Shown: positions 7,097 through 15,484, numbered from the stretch's first letter. The stretch: DNA of 29,455 nucleotides from Alphaproteobacteria bacterium UBA2966 (GCA_002348365.1 DEBC01000028.1:11770-41224), one strand, 5' to 3'. Notes: generated from the letters alone by a model not told the origin. A program made the numbers and translations.

Positions 7097-8488
7097 TCAG
7101 GCGAATGACCACGAAAGGTCCGGGCCTTCCGTCAGAAGGTCTCCAATCTTTGTCAGTGCCGTTTCCAGCGAATCGCGACTCGTGGGACATCCGAGGCAGA
7201 GCCTCGCGTGGTTCTCTCCGGCCGCATGCGTGAGAGCAAAATCCTCTGCCGTAGACACGATGACGTTCCGCGTGCGCGCGTGACTCACGAAGTCATTTTC
7301 TTGCCAGTTCTCGGGCAACGGCAGCCACAGGTGCGGACTCATCCGGTGTGGTAGGTCGACATGATCGCCCAGGATACGCTGCGCGATCTCTTGTCGCGCG
7401 GCAGCCTCGGTGTGTCGTGCCGTCACGATGCGCTCGGCATCCCCGCTGAGTACCAGTTGTCGGAAGACTTCAATCATCGGTGGGGCGTTCATCCATAGCG
7501 TCGAACGGACCATCGCGCCCAGTTTTCTCATCAAGCGTTCGGGAGGTACCGCGAAGCCGACCCGGAGTCCGGGCATAAGGCATTTGGACACGCTGGTCAG
7601 GTAGATGGTTATGTCAGGCGCCAGCGCAGCAAAGCGTGGCGGTGCGTCGGGGAGGTGAAAGCCGTAGAGATCGTCCTCGATGATCGTCACTTCATGACGA
7701 CGTGCAATATCCGCGATCTCCCTGCGGCGGTTCTCAGGCAGGATTGTGGCCGTGGGATTCTGCAGCGTCGGAATGGTGTAAAGCAAACGAATCGACGCAG
7801 CACTGCACGCCGCCTCGAACGACTCGGGAATGAGTCCTTGATCATCCATGGCGATGCCCTGCAGGCGCAGGTGTTGCACCATTCCAAGCGCCCGAATTCC
7901 CGGATACGTGAGATTCTCGGCCAGAACAATGTCTCCCGGCTCACACAATGCCGCGATGCAAATCGTCATGGCGTGCTGGAGGCCGGCCGTGATGATCAGT
8001 CGGTCGGAGGCAACTGGAATTTCAGCGTGGCGCAGCCATTTCGCGGCGACCTCGAATTGTGATGATGTGGCACCGTCGTGTTGGTAGTTCAAAAGCTGCG
8101 AAAGGTCATTGCTGTCTGCAACCGCGCGGAGAGCGCGGCGCATGGTCTGTTCTTCGATGCCGCAGATCGGTGGGTAATTGAGACTGAGATCCACCTGACC
8201 TACCGGCAGAATTTCGCGGGGATCGAGCGTGCCCAGGCTTGTTCCGGCGCTTCGCACGTAGGTGCCTCGACCGACTTCACCGCTGAGAAGCCCTAGGCGT
8301 TGGGCCTCGGCGTAGGCGCGGCTGATCGTCCCAACCGTCAAGCCGAGGCGAAATGCGAGATCACGATGCGTCGGAAGCTTTGCACCCGGCGGTAGACGCC
8401 CGTCCTCAACGTCTTCGGCCAAGGCTTGGGCAATGGCCAGATACCGTGGCCCGGTCCTCGCTTCTATATCAGGGAGCCAGGTTGTCAT
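7097..8488 (-). CDS. MocR-type transcriptional regulator (GntR helix-turn-helix fused to fold-type I aminotransferase)
   Basis: A 463-residue protein with a GntR winged helix at residues about 15-80 (LPPGAKLPTHRDLAFRLGL, then RAYAEAQRLGLL) joined to a fold-type I aminotransferase domain. The PLP site is intact: N244 in TLQNPTA, D272/D273 in IEDDLYG and the Schiff-base K302 in SVSKCLMPGLRVGF. MocR/PdxR regulators sense PLP, often with an amino compound, and control a divergent gene, usually from direct repeats. That arrangement is present here: the start faces the luciferase-like monooxygenase gene across 117 bases containing two direct repeats. No Shine-Dalgarno sequence is evident before the ATG, and an inverted repeat overlaps it, suggesting autoregulation. 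It could equally respond to a substrate of the neighbouring monooxygenase. Confidence 0.9.
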   Translation of the reverse strand: MTTWLPDIEARTGPRYLAIAQALAEDVEDGRLPPGAKLPTHRDLAFRLGLTVGTISRAYAEAQRLGLLSGEVGRGTYVRSAGTSLGTLDPREILPVGQVDLSLNYPPICGIEEQTMRRALRAVADSNDLSQLLNYQHDGATSSQFEVAAKWLRHAEIPVASDRLIITAGLQHAMTICIAALCEPGDIVLAENLTYPGIRALGMVQHLRLQGIAMDDQGLIPESFEAACSAASIRLLYTIPTLQNPTATILPENRRREIADIARRHEVTIIEDDLYGFHLPDAPPRFAALAPDITIYLTSVSKCLMPGLRVGFAVPPERLMRKLGAMVRSTLWMNAPPMIEVFRQLVLSGDAERIVTARHTEAAARQEIAQRILGDHVDLPHRMSPHLWLPLPENWQENDFVSHARTRNVIVSTAEDFALTHAAGENHARLCLGCPTSRDSLETALTKIGDLLTEGPDLSWSFA

Positions 8489-8519
8489 AGTGACAATGTA
8501 TCAATTGACTGTATCAATT
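8482..8519. promoter_or_regulatory. Probable MocR operator: tandem direct repeats plus inverted repeat
   Basis: TGTATCAATT occurs twice (8497-8506 and 8510-8519), spaced 13 bases start to start, and the match continues as TGTATCAATTGAC/TGTATCAATTAAC. Immediately beside it TTGTCA-TAG-TGACAA (8482-8496) is a perfect inverted repeat that overlaps the regulator's own start codon. MocR proteins are known to bind direct repeats in the intergenic region shared with the target gene. Assignment to this regulator is by position only. Confidence 0.55.
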
Positions 8520-8605
8520 AACACAATCATTCTTCCGGCGCTTCAAATGCAAATGTAGATATCTCGACGCCAATTCGTGGCCGGGATGATCGAGGAGGGC
8601 GTGGC

Positions 8606-9646
8606 ATGAAATTTGGAACATTCCACCTGATGGAAGGGCCGTTCACCAAGACCGAGGCCCAGGTCTACGAAGAGCATCTTGAGCAAATGGCTCTCGCTGA
8701 CGAACTCGGCATGGACTGGATGTGGCTCACAGAGCACCACTTCTCCTCGGTGCCCTATGTCGACAACGTTCCGGGTGAATACGGATTGTGTGCTTCGCCA
8801 TTCTCGATGGCGTGTGCTGCAGCAAGCGTGACCAAGAACTTGAGGATCGGTACGGCGATCAAGATCCTGCCGCTCGAACATCCGCTGCGGACGGCAGAAG
8901 ATGCCGCCATGGCCGACATCATTTCCGGTGGACGCATAGATTTTGGCGTCGGCCTGGGCTATCGCAAGTATGAATTCGACGGATTCAAAATCGATCCCGA
9001 CGAGAAGCTTGAACGTTTCAAGGAAGCTCTCGAAATCGTCCTGGGTGTTTGGACGACGGATGAGTACGAGCACCGGGGCAAGTTCTGGGACATTCCCCGT
9101 CTCACGCTGGTGCCGAAACCTGTGCAGAAGCCGCACCCGCCGGTTTGGGTTGCCACACGCTTGGGGACCAAAGAGGCCATCGATTTCATCGTCGCCAACA
9201 ACTATCGGATGCTCTCGGCCTGGGCACCCCGTCCGGAACTTCGCTCGACGTTCGAGCTGCTGACTGAGTCGCGCGCGGACAATGGCATGACCGACGCTTT
9301 TGATTTTACCTGTCTCCGTCACGTGTTCGTCGCGGAGAGCGATGCCGAGGCCAAACGTCTGGGCGGGGAATTCATCGACTACTACATGAATTCGACGGCC
9401 TTGTTCCGGCCGATCGGAGATCACGAACGGGACGAGATGGTATTCGGCGGAGTCGACACCTGCATTGAGAAGATCCGTAGCCTGGGCGCCGAAACCGGTG
9501 TTAACAACCTGATTTGTTGGATGAATTTCGGCGGCATGCCCCAAGACATGGTGAAGCGATCCATGACGTTGTTTGTCAACGAAGTCATGCCGAATCTCCG
9601 CGGTGATATTCCGCTCACTGATCTGCCTTCGGTGGCGGCCGAATAG
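8606..9646 (+). CDS. Luciferase-like (LLM) flavin-dependent monooxygenase
   Basis: A 346-residue member of the bacterial luciferase-like monooxygenase superfamily, TIM-barrel enzymes that use reduced flavin and oxygen. Recognisable parts are the N-terminal MKFGTFHLMEGPF, the WLTEHHF motif, LRIGTAIKILPLEHPLR, the family's SGGRIDFGVGLGYR turn, and KPHPPVWVATR. AGGAGG lies seven bases before the ATG. The next gene, 85 bases on, is a flavin reductase, so the pair most likely forms a two-component monooxygenase in which the reductase supplies FMNH2. Substrates in this superfamily include alkanesulfonates, chelators, alkanes and aldehydes; the sequence does not decide. The gene diverges from a MocR regulator that probably controls it. 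Confidence 0.9.
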   Translation: MKFGTFHLMEGPFTKTEAQVYEEHLEQMALADELGMDWMWLTEHHFSSVPYVDNVPGEYGLCASPFSMACAAASVTKNLRIGTAIKILPLEHPLRTAEDAAMADIISGGRIDFGVGLGYRKYEFDGFKIDPDEKLERFKEALEIVLGVWTTDEYEHRGKFWDIPRLTLVPKPVQKPHPPVWVATRLGTKEAIDFIVANNYRMLSAWAPRPELRSTFELLTESRADNGMTDAFDFTCLRHVFVAESDAEAKRLGGEFIDYYMNSTALFRPIGDHERDEMVFGGVDTCIEKIRSLGAETGVNNLICWMNFGGMPQDMVKRSMTLFVNEVMPNLRGDIPLTDLPSVAAE

Positions 9647-9731
9647 CTCTCGATTGTCGGTGCCCCTCTCATCGGGGAATTTGGTTGGATTGAGGTGCCT
9701 GTGTCACACTTCGAAAAATGTGGGATAGGCG

Positions 9732-10277
9732 ATGACACAGGAAGCGATCGAGCCTGAGGTTCACCGCGACCGGATGGTTGCCGACGATCTCCGGATGGCG
9801 ATGCGGCAACTGGCGGCCAGTGTGTCCGTAGTCGCGGCGCGCTCGGGGGATGATCGTGGCGGGCTGACCATGACGGCGGTGTGTTCCGTGTCGCTCGATC
9901 CTCCGACGATGCTGATCTGCGTAAACCGGTCTTCCTCGTCGCACGATCTGATCGCTGAGGCCAAGTGCTTCTCAGTCAATATCCTCAATGAAGACCAACG
10001 GTTGATCGCAGAGGTGTTTGCGGGACAAACGGGAATTGCCGATTGGGATGGCCGTTTTGCCGCCGGTGACGCCGAATGGATCGAGTCGGAAGCAGGAGTG
10101 CCGATCCTCAAGGAAGCCCGTGCAAACGTCATCTGTCGCACTCGTGAAACCGTTGTCTCAGGATCCCATACGATATTTCTCGGCGACGTCGTGGAAGTTC
10201 TCTCCCACGATCACGATGACGGTCACGCCTTGCTGTATAGCCAGGGCGACTATCGCGGGGTTTCTGATCTCGACTAG
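9732..10277 (+). CDS. Flavin reductase-like domain protein (two-component monooxygenase reductase)
   Basis: A 181-residue flavin reductase of the HpaC/DIM6-NTAB fold (split beta-barrel), which reduces free FMN or FAD with NAD(P)H and passes it to a partner oxygenase. Typical signatures are LRMAMRQLAASVSVVAAR, GLTMTAVCSVSLDPPTMLICVNRSS, CFSVNILNEDQ and the C-terminal YSQGDYRGV. It is about ten residues longer at the N-terminus than many members, and the ATG has only a weak GGGATAGG in front. It follows the luciferase-like gene with an 85-base gap holding a short CCCC/GGGG hairpin (9663-9677) that is too weak to call a terminator. It ends nine bases from the convergent phosphatase gene. Confidence 0.88.
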   Translation: MTQEAIEPEVHRDRMVADDLRMAMRQLAASVSVVAARSGDDRGGLTMTAVCSVSLDPPTMLICVNRSSSSHDLIAEAKCFSVNILNEDQRLIAEVFAGQTGIADWDGRFAAGDAEWIESEAGVPILKEARANVICRTRETVVSGSHTIFLGDVVEVLSHDHDDGHALLYSQGDYRGVSDLD

Positions 10278-10286
10278 CGGCCGTCC

Positions 10287-10853
10287 TCAGGTCACCAATG
10301 CCGGATCGGACACGTCCTTCAGCGTGTAACCAGCAACGCTGAGGCGATCGCCGCTCTTGTCGATTACGGTGGTGTCAGTGTTGTCGGGATGAAAGCTGAT
10401 CACCCGATCATCATCCGTCGCTGCACCTACCACGGCATTGATGACCACGTAGTGCGTGACGATGATGGTGTCCTCTTGGATCGCGGTAATGGCATCCAAC
10501 ACCCCATCGCGCCATTCTACGAGCTCATACTCCATCGCTGACCACTTCGCGGTCAGAATCCGCATGAGCCAGTCGCCGCGTTCTTTTGGATCTGCGCTTG
10601 GTGCCGGGATCTCCGTAACTCGTGGTTCAATCCGGATTTCCGTTTGCCAAAGATCTGCGAGCGGAGCTGCCGTTTGGCGCGCTCGCTGCAGCGGGCTGGA
10701 AAACAGAGGAAGGGGACCCAGCGGAGAGAGGTCCTGAGCCGCGCGCTCCGCCTGCTCCAGACCCACCGAACTCAAGGGTGCATCCAGCGCGGTCCGCCAG
10801 GGCTCTGCCGTTTTCGCGTGGCGCACAAGGTAGATGCGCACGGGTCTGTCCAT
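10287..10853 (-). CDS. Histidine phosphatase superfamily protein
   Basis: A 188-residue phosphoglycerate-mutase-like protein. The phosphoacceptor motif LVRHAKT (R11, H12) opens the protein, followed by FSSPLQRARQTA (R57), a glutamate at E81, and the second catalytic histidine H134 in IVTHYVV. This is the full active-site set of branch 1 histidine phosphatases. The RHAKT form resembles SixA/CobC-like small members, but no partner gene (phosphorelay or cobalamin synthesis) is near, so the substrate is open. Its start has GAAGGCG upstream. It is a single-gene unit, convergent with the flavin reductase and divergent from a small membrane protein gene. Confidence 0.87.
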   Translation of the reverse strand: MDRPVRIYLVRHAKTAEPWRTALDAPLSSVGLEQAERAAQDLSPLGPLPLFSSPLQRARQTAAPLADLWQTEIRIEPRVTEIPAPSADPKERGDWLMRILTAKWSAMEYELVEWRDGVLDAITAIQEDTIIVTHYVVINAVVGAATDDDRVISFHPDNTDTTVIDKSGDRLSVAGYTLKDVSDPALVT

Positions 10854-11112
10854 GTCAGATCGCCTTCAAGTTCCATCATGGGTCAAATCTGCGACAAGTG
10901 GCGCCAACCCTATAGTTTCCGCGCCATTTCGCAAGTCCTTCGCACGAAGTCGTGAAAAATACAGCATCATCGGACGGCGGAGACTTGCACAGCACGCCAA
11001 GACCCGTAAACTAGCGCCGATTCGGGATCCGGTTTGTGAGTTCCGAAAACAATTGAATAGCTTAGACCCCGCCGGACATCCAATTGAGGTGTGGGATAGG
11101 TTGGAGGCAGGA

Positions 11113-11310
11113 ATGTCACAAGAATCTTCGCTGTCAGAGGAAGCGCAAGCCGAGCTCGACGCCCGTACGCAACAGGATCGCAAGATTGTTCTGGACTGGA
11201 GTCAACCGTCCACTTGGGTGATCTATGGTTTCGGGGCACTCGGGCTGATCTTGATTAGTTTTCTGATCTTCGGCTTTGTCTTCATTCGCGCTATTCCAGC
11301 CATATTCTAG
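11113..11310 (+). CDS. Small single-pass membrane protein of unknown function
   Basis: A 65-residue protein with an acidic, glutamine- and serine-rich N-terminus and a single hydrophobic segment at residues about 37-60 (VIYGFGALGLILISFLIFGF) near the C-terminus. The open frame extends upstream to 10834, but the ATG at 11113 has TTGGAGGCAGGA immediately before it and the upstream translation is not protein-like. It is followed 33 bases later by another small unknown gene on the same strand, probably one transcript. The 259 bases upstream hold no recognisable RNA gene or clear promoter. I do not recognise the family; orientation would place most of the protein in the cytoplasm. Confidence 0.6.
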   Translation: MSQESSLSEEAQAELDARTQQDRKIVLDWSQPSTWVIYGFGALGLILISFLIFGFVFIRAIPAIF

Positions 11311-11343
11311 AAATCCGAACGAAACCTAGCCGAGGAGACCGGC

Positions 11344-11778
11344 GTGGCCGCTCGCCGGCGATCTCCTCGTGACTCCGACGTTAGTCTCACTTTCTCGGTC
11401 TGGCAGTTTGTCCGAGTCATGGTGCGGCTTGAGGCAAGCGCGCGTCTTCGCGGCCAGCGTCCCCGAGATCAGCTGTACCAGCGCTGGCAGGCGTCTTGGC
11501 GCGAAGTCGACGAGGAATTAACCCGGCTGGGGAAATCGAATCCCGATGGCTTCGCCGAACTCATGATGGATCACGATGTGGTCGTTTCATGCCAATCGAC
11601 ATCGCAGCTCAACCAAGTTGTGCGCGTGATTGAGGAAGTGATCCAGCAGCTTTCCAAATCCATATCGTCCAAAGACGGAAATGCGGAACAGCTTCGCCAT
11701 CTTCGGTTTGAGCGGGGAGAACTCGACAAGTTGAAGAAACGAATCGCTCACCGTCGGTCGGCCCGTAAATCCTCCTAA
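11344..11778 (+). CDS. Hypothetical alpha-helical protein
   Basis: A 144-residue, basic, mostly helical protein that I do not recognise. The N-terminus is arginine-rich. The second half (about residues 80-135) is rich in E, Q, K, L and I with heptad-like spacing (VVRVIEEVIQQLSKSI, then QLRHLRFERGELDKLKKRI), suggesting a coiled coil. No catalytic motif or signal peptide is visible. The start is a GTG with AGGAG seven bases upstream (11333-11337). It follows the small membrane protein gene, and its last four bases overlap the end of the convergent aminotransferase gene (shared CTAA), a compact arrangement that argues for a real reading frame. Confidence 0.65.
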   Translation: MAARRRSPRDSDVSLTFSVWQFVRVMVRLEASARLRGQRPRDQLYQRWQASWREVDEELTRLGKSNPDGFAELMMDHDVVVSCQSTSQLNQVVRVIEEVIQQLSKSISSKDGNAEQLRHLRFERGELDKLKKRIAHRRSARKSS

Positions 11779-13169
11779 ATCTCGCCGTCTTGGCGCAGCA
11801 TGCGCAATGCGCCAGCGAAGGCTTCAACTGTCTCGGCGATATCATCATTTGTATGCGCGATAGATACGGTCCCACCCGGCCAGCCAGTGAAATCAACTCC
11901 ATTGATGAGCAGGGCCAAACGAAGCTTGTGGGTCAGCTCCTTCGGCTTGAGAGCGAGTTCCTCGAACTGGCATTCGAGTGGATCAAAGGAACTTGGATCA
12001 ATCGATCGGCCGTTGGGGTTTGTAAATATGTGGATCACGGAAGACTCACCGTAAACGCCCCAGGGAACACCATCTTCCGTGATCACGTCGCGGAGCGCCT
12101 TTCTCAATGCGCTTGCCGAACGGCTGGCGGTTTCGCAAACATCCGTTTCTGCGATGAGAGTCAGGGCGGCGAGGCCTGCGGCAGCCGTCAGCGGATTCGC
12201 ATTATAGGTTCCCTGGTGTCCGATCTTTGTCTTGCCGTGCGCAGCAGCCTTTTCGAAATCCAGCAACTCAAGCAGATCGCGACGACCGGTAATGGCACCG
12301 CCGGGGACACCGCCGGACACAATCTTAGCCAGCGTCGTGAGGTCCGGCGTCACGCCATAAAGTGCTTGGGCACCGCCCGGTGACACGCGGAACCCGGTCA
12401 CGACTTCATCGAATATCAGCAGGGCGTCGTTGGCCTCTGTGAGCGCCCGAAGTTCGGCAAGAAAGCCCGGTGGGTGCGGCACCTGGCCGGTCTGACTGCC
12501 CAGGGGCTCGAGGATGACGGCAGCAATGTCGCTGTAGGTTTCGAATGCCTTTGACACCGCATAGATGTTGCCCGGTGGGCACAGGGTCACGGCCTCGGCA
12601 ACTTCACTCAGCACGCCGGGAGTCGGAGAACCGTCGAAATGGCTGCTGAATCCTGACGCCATGTGATCATGCCAGCCGTGGAAGTGACCCATGAACCGGA
12701 TGATTCGCCGGCGTCCCGTGAAGGCCCGGGCGACTCGCAGTGCCATGTGAGTTGCTTCCGTGCCTGACGAGGTGAATCTAACCAGTTCGGCTGACGGGAC
12801 GAGCCGGGTAATCAGTTGCGCCCACCTGATCTCGCTCTCGTGGCCGGTCCCGAAATGTGTGCCGCCATCAAGAGCTCGGTGGGCGGCCGCACGAACCTCT
12901 GGGTGGCCGTGCCCGAGAATCAGCGAGCCGTGTCCCCCGAAATAATCGATGTATTCGTTGCCATCGACGTCCCACTTGCGTGAGCCCTTAGCGTGGTCGA
13001 CATATATTCCATAGGGTGACAGGTGACGGCTGTCGTGGGTGAGACCGCTGGGGAAGACGTCACGGGCTTCCGTGGCAAGTTGTTGGGAAGTTGGTGTCTT
13101 CTCCCGGTAGGCCGCAACAATCGTGGAGTTGCTGAGGGGCTGAGCGATCGCGTCAGCAGTGCTGGCCAT
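11775..13169 (-). CDS. Class III aminotransferase, glutamate-1-semialdehyde-2,1-aminomutase-like
   Basis: A 464-residue PLP enzyme of fold-type I, class III, most like the glutamate-1-semialdehyde aminomutase (HemL) branch. Visible landmarks: FTSSGTEAT (residues 133-140), the cofactor-stacking HFHGWHDH (162-169), D254 in FDEVVTGFR and the Schiff-base K282 in AKIVSGGVPGGA. It is some 30 residues longer than typical HemL and lacks a tetrapyrrole gene context, so I take it as an aminotransferase or aminomutase acting on another amino compound, not as hemL. The frame opens at 13190, but the ATG at 13169 has GAGGGAA correctly spaced. It lies 33 bases downstream of an enoyl-CoA hydratase gene on the same strand, most likely one operon, hinting at breakdown of an amino acid or amine via CoA esters. 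Confidence 0.85.
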   Translation of the reverse strand: MASTADAIAQPLSNSTIVAAYREKTPTSQQLATEARDVFPSGLTHDSRHLSPYGIYVDHAKGSRKWDVDGNEYIDYFGGHGSLILGHGHPEVRAAAHRALDGGTHFGTGHESEIRWAQLITRLVPSAELVRFTSSGTEATHMALRVARAFTGRRRIIRFMGHFHGWHDHMASGFSSHFDGSPTPGVLSEVAEAVTLCPPGNIYAVSKAFETYSDIAAVILEPLGSQTGQVPHPPGFLAELRALTEANDALLIFDEVVTGFRVSPGGAQALYGVTPDLTTLAKIVSGGVPGGAITGRRDLLELLDFEKAAAHGKTKIGHQGTYNANPLTAAAGLAALTLIAETDVCETASRSASALRKALRDVITEDGVPWGVYGESSVIHIFTNPNGRSIDPSSFDPLECQFEELALKPKELTHKLRLALLINGVDFTGWPGGTVSIAHTNDDIAETVEAFAGALRMLRQDGEI

Positions 13170-13202
13170 GTGGATTCCCTCGATAAGCAATGAATTCGGA
13201 AA

Positions 13203-13997
13203 CTATTTCCCTTTGAATTGGGGTTCCCGTTTCTCCATGAAAGCATTGGCGGCCTCGGTCGCATCTTCGGTCAAGGAGCACCGGGTGTGCCGGTCGGCTT
13301 CGAGGTCCAATGCCTCACTGAAACTCACCCGCTCGGAATCATTGAAATTCGCTTTGATGCGCTGGAGCGCAAGCGGCGCGGATTTTGAGAGCTTCTCGGC
13401 AACCCCACGGACCGTTGTCATCAACTCATCGTCAGGAACAGCGCGCGCGACGAGACCCAAACGTTCCGCCTCATCCGCCGTGAATCGCTCAGACAGCATG
13501 TAGAGCTCGCGGGCTTTCGATGCTCCAACGATCCGCGGCAAGGTCCAGGTGCCGCCGAAATCCCCGGAAACGCCGGCCGACAGGAAGGCCGTGTTGAACT
13601 TTGCTGATGCGGCGGCGTAACGAAGGTCGCAGGCACAAGCCCATGAGAGCCCGGCACCGGCGCAGGCACCGTTGATTGCCGCGATGGTGACCTTTGGCAT
13701 TTCGTGCAGGAGTTGGGAGGTCCGCATGGCGCGCCGCAGTCGATCGATCTGGTGTTGTACAGGACTGTCGTCGAAGACGCCCCCGCCGGCGCCGCCTCCG
13801 AGGTCGCCGCCCGCGCAGAACGCCCGGCCGTTACCGGTGAATATGACCGCACGGATGGCGTCGTCCGAGGCGATTCGCTCGAACACGTCGACCGCAGCCG
13901 CGAGAAGTTCGTTGTTCATGGTGTTCATATTTTCGGGGCGGTTCAGGGTCACGGTCGCGACCGGACCATCGGCCTCATACAGCACGGTGTCGCTCAT
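13203..13997 (-). CDS. Enoyl-CoA hydratase/isomerase family protein
   Basis: A 264-residue crotonase-fold protein. It shows the CoA-binding GNGRAFCAGGDL oxyanion segment (residues 55-66) and the second oxyanion stretch NGACAGAGLSWACACDL (109-124). The two glutamates of rat crotonase are replaced, while an aspartate (D146 in SGDFGGTW) sits where isomerase-type members such as PaaG carry their catalytic acid, so an isomerase or other crotonase reaction is more likely than simple hydration. A glycine run, GGGAGGG, directly follows the oxyanion loop (67-73). GAGG is placed just before the ATG. It is the first gene of a two-gene unit with the aminotransferase and diverges from the MFS transporter. 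Confidence 0.88.
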   Translation of the reverse strand: MSDTVLYEADGPVATVTLNRPENMNTMNNELLAAAVDVFERIASDDAIRAVIFTGNGRAFCAGGDLGGGAGGGVFDDSPVQHQIDRLRRAMRTSQLLHEMPKVTIAAINGACAGAGLSWACACDLRYAAASAKFNTAFLSAGVSGDFGGTWTLPRIVGASKARELYMLSERFTADEAERLGLVARAVPDDELMTTVRGVAEKLSKSAPLALQRIKANFNDSERVSFSEALDLEADRHTRCSLTEDATEAANAFMEKREPQFKGK

Positions 13998-14158
13998 ATC
14001 CTCATTCCTGTCTGCTTCGGGAAGGGAACATCACATGCGGCGGAGCGAATTGCGCCCAAGCCAGCATTGCGTCCCCTGCACGATGGTGGCACAAACAGTG
14101 GATACTGACCAGCCGAGTGCCTGAGGCGAACCGACACCACGGTTCCGGACCTCGGGAC

Positions 14159-15484
14159 ATGTCGGCCGTCACTAACGCATCGAAAACTCGTGGTTTCAAG
14201 GCCCATCCTCTCCGCCCGTGGCGCTCCATGATTCGTCTCACGGGCTTCGTACGCATCGGCCATGCCCTGAAACAGCCGAATTACGGCGTTTACATGTGCG
14301 GCATGTCGATCTCGATGGTCGGTCTGTGGATCCAACGGGTCGGTGTCGGCTGGCTGACCTGGGAATTGACCGAGTCGGCTGCCTGGCTCGGGGCCGTCGC
14401 CTTCGCCGACCTCTTTCCTGCCGTGTTCATATCACCGATCGGAGGATCGGCGGCCGATCGCTGGGATCGGCTCAGGCTCACCAAGATCAATCAGGTCCTG
14501 TCACTCATACAGGCAATTCTGTTGTTTGGTCTCACGGTTTCGGACCTCATCACGATTGAGATCCTGTTTGCACTGACGCTCTACCTCGGCATCGTTAATG
14601 CATTCCATCAGCCCGTCCGCATGGCGCTCGTTCCGAGCCTCATCAATCGCGAATTTTTACCGACGGCGGTGGCCTTGAGTTCCATCTCGTTCAATCTGGC
14701 GCGCTTCATAGGGCCGGCGATCGCCGGGGTGGTCATACTCGTATTTGGAACAGGTGCGACCTTTGGGTTGAACGCGTTGAGTTTCGCGGTGTTTCTCTGG
14801 GCCCTGAGCCGGGTGCGGATCGAGACTGCCGTGGCACCGCGTGAAAAGGATCGGCCCGGCCTGATTCGCGAATTCGGCGAAGGGGTCCGTTATGTCGCAT
14901 CCCACGCCGGCGTCGCGCCAATCTTGATCATCCTCATCGTCGTCTGTCTGGGGATTCGCCCGTTTCAGGAACTGCTTCCCGGCTTCGCGGACCACGTCTT
15001 CGGGGGTGGTGCCGACATTCTGGCCTTACTGACATGTGCGATCGGCATCGGTGCGGTGACCGGCGGCTTGTGGCTGGCTCAGCGCAGTGGTCCGGAGGGA
15101 CTGGCGAGGTTGATCCTGCTAGCGACGGTCATTCAAGCCGTCTCGATTTTCGCCTTTGTGGCCACGGACTCGCTTTGGATCGCCGTCCCGGCTGTCACGA
15201 TTGCGGGACTCGGGATGACGATCATGGGGATCGGGGTGCAGACACTGATGCAGCTGACTGTCGATGCTTCCGTCAGGGGACGCGTCCTCAGTATCTTCGG
15301 CCTGACGTTTCGGGGCGTGCCCGCACTCGGTGCCCTCATCATGGGCGCAGCATCAGAAAGCATCGGATTGCGCTGGCCGCTGGCCATGGGGGCTCTCATG
15401 GTTCTTCTGTCGTTGATCTGGGCTTGGCGGCAGCTCGGCGGTATTTCTTCTTCGTTGGAGGCACAGGCGGCGGCACCACACTGA
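14159..15484 (+). CDS. MFS transporter (EntS/MFS_3-like exporter)
   Basis: A major facilitator with about 12 predicted membrane helices and roughly 440 residues, in the MFS_3/EntS-type exporter group. Marks of the group are LKQPNYGVYMCGMSISMVGLWIQ at the first helix, WLTWELTESAAWLG, and ADRWDRLRLTKINQ in the loop between helices 2 and 3. This family exports siderophores, macrolides or other small molecules; the cargo is not evident. The start is uncertain: GTG 14117, ATG 14159 and ATG 14228 are in frame and none has a strong ribosome site. I chose 14159. It diverges from the enoyl-CoA hydratase gene and is followed after 80 bases by the peptide deformylase gene. Confidence 0.85.
   Translation: MSAVTNASKTRGFKAHPLRPWRSMIRLTGFVRIGHALKQPNYGVYMCGMSISMVGLWIQRVGVGWLTWELTESAAWLGAVAFADLFPAVFISPIGGSAADRWDRLRLTKINQVLSLIQAILLFGLTVSDLITIEILFALTLYLGIVNAFHQPVRMALVPSLINREFLPTAVALSSISFNLARFIGPAIAGVVILVFGTGATFGLNALSFAVFLWALSRVRIETAVAPREKDRPGLIREFGEGVRYVASHAGVAPILIILIVVCLGIRPFQELLPGFADHVFGGGADILALLTCAIGIGAVTGGLWLAQRSGPEGLARLILLATVIQAVSIFAFVATDSLWIAVPAVTIAGLGMTIMGIGVQTLMQLTVDASVRGRVLSIFGLTFRGVPALGALIMGAASESIGLRWPLAMGALMVLLSLIWAWRQLGGISSSLEAQAAAPH

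Noticed and set aside
7075..7101. Possible terminator after the MocR gene (CCTGA...TCAGG followed by ATTTT on the minus strand)
   Set aside because: The stem is five pairs with a 17-base loop and overlaps the stop codon; not stable enough to annotate.
8543..9544. Minus-strand open frame of 333 codons opposite the luciferase-like gene
   Set aside because: The plus-strand frame is a well-conserved monooxygenase with a strong ribosome site; the antisense translation is Arg/His-rich and unlike a protein.
10834..11112. N-terminal extension of the small membrane protein to 158 residues
   Set aside because: The upstream translation is Arg/Ser-rich without conserved character, begins inside the divergent phosphatase gene, and the internal ATG at 11113 has a strong ribosome site.
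11775..13169. Naming the class III aminotransferase hemL
   Set aside because: Although the motifs are of the glutamate-1-semialdehyde aminomutase branch, alphaproteobacteria normally make 5-aminolevulinate by HemA condensation, and the gene sits with a crotonase, not with tetrapyrrole genes.
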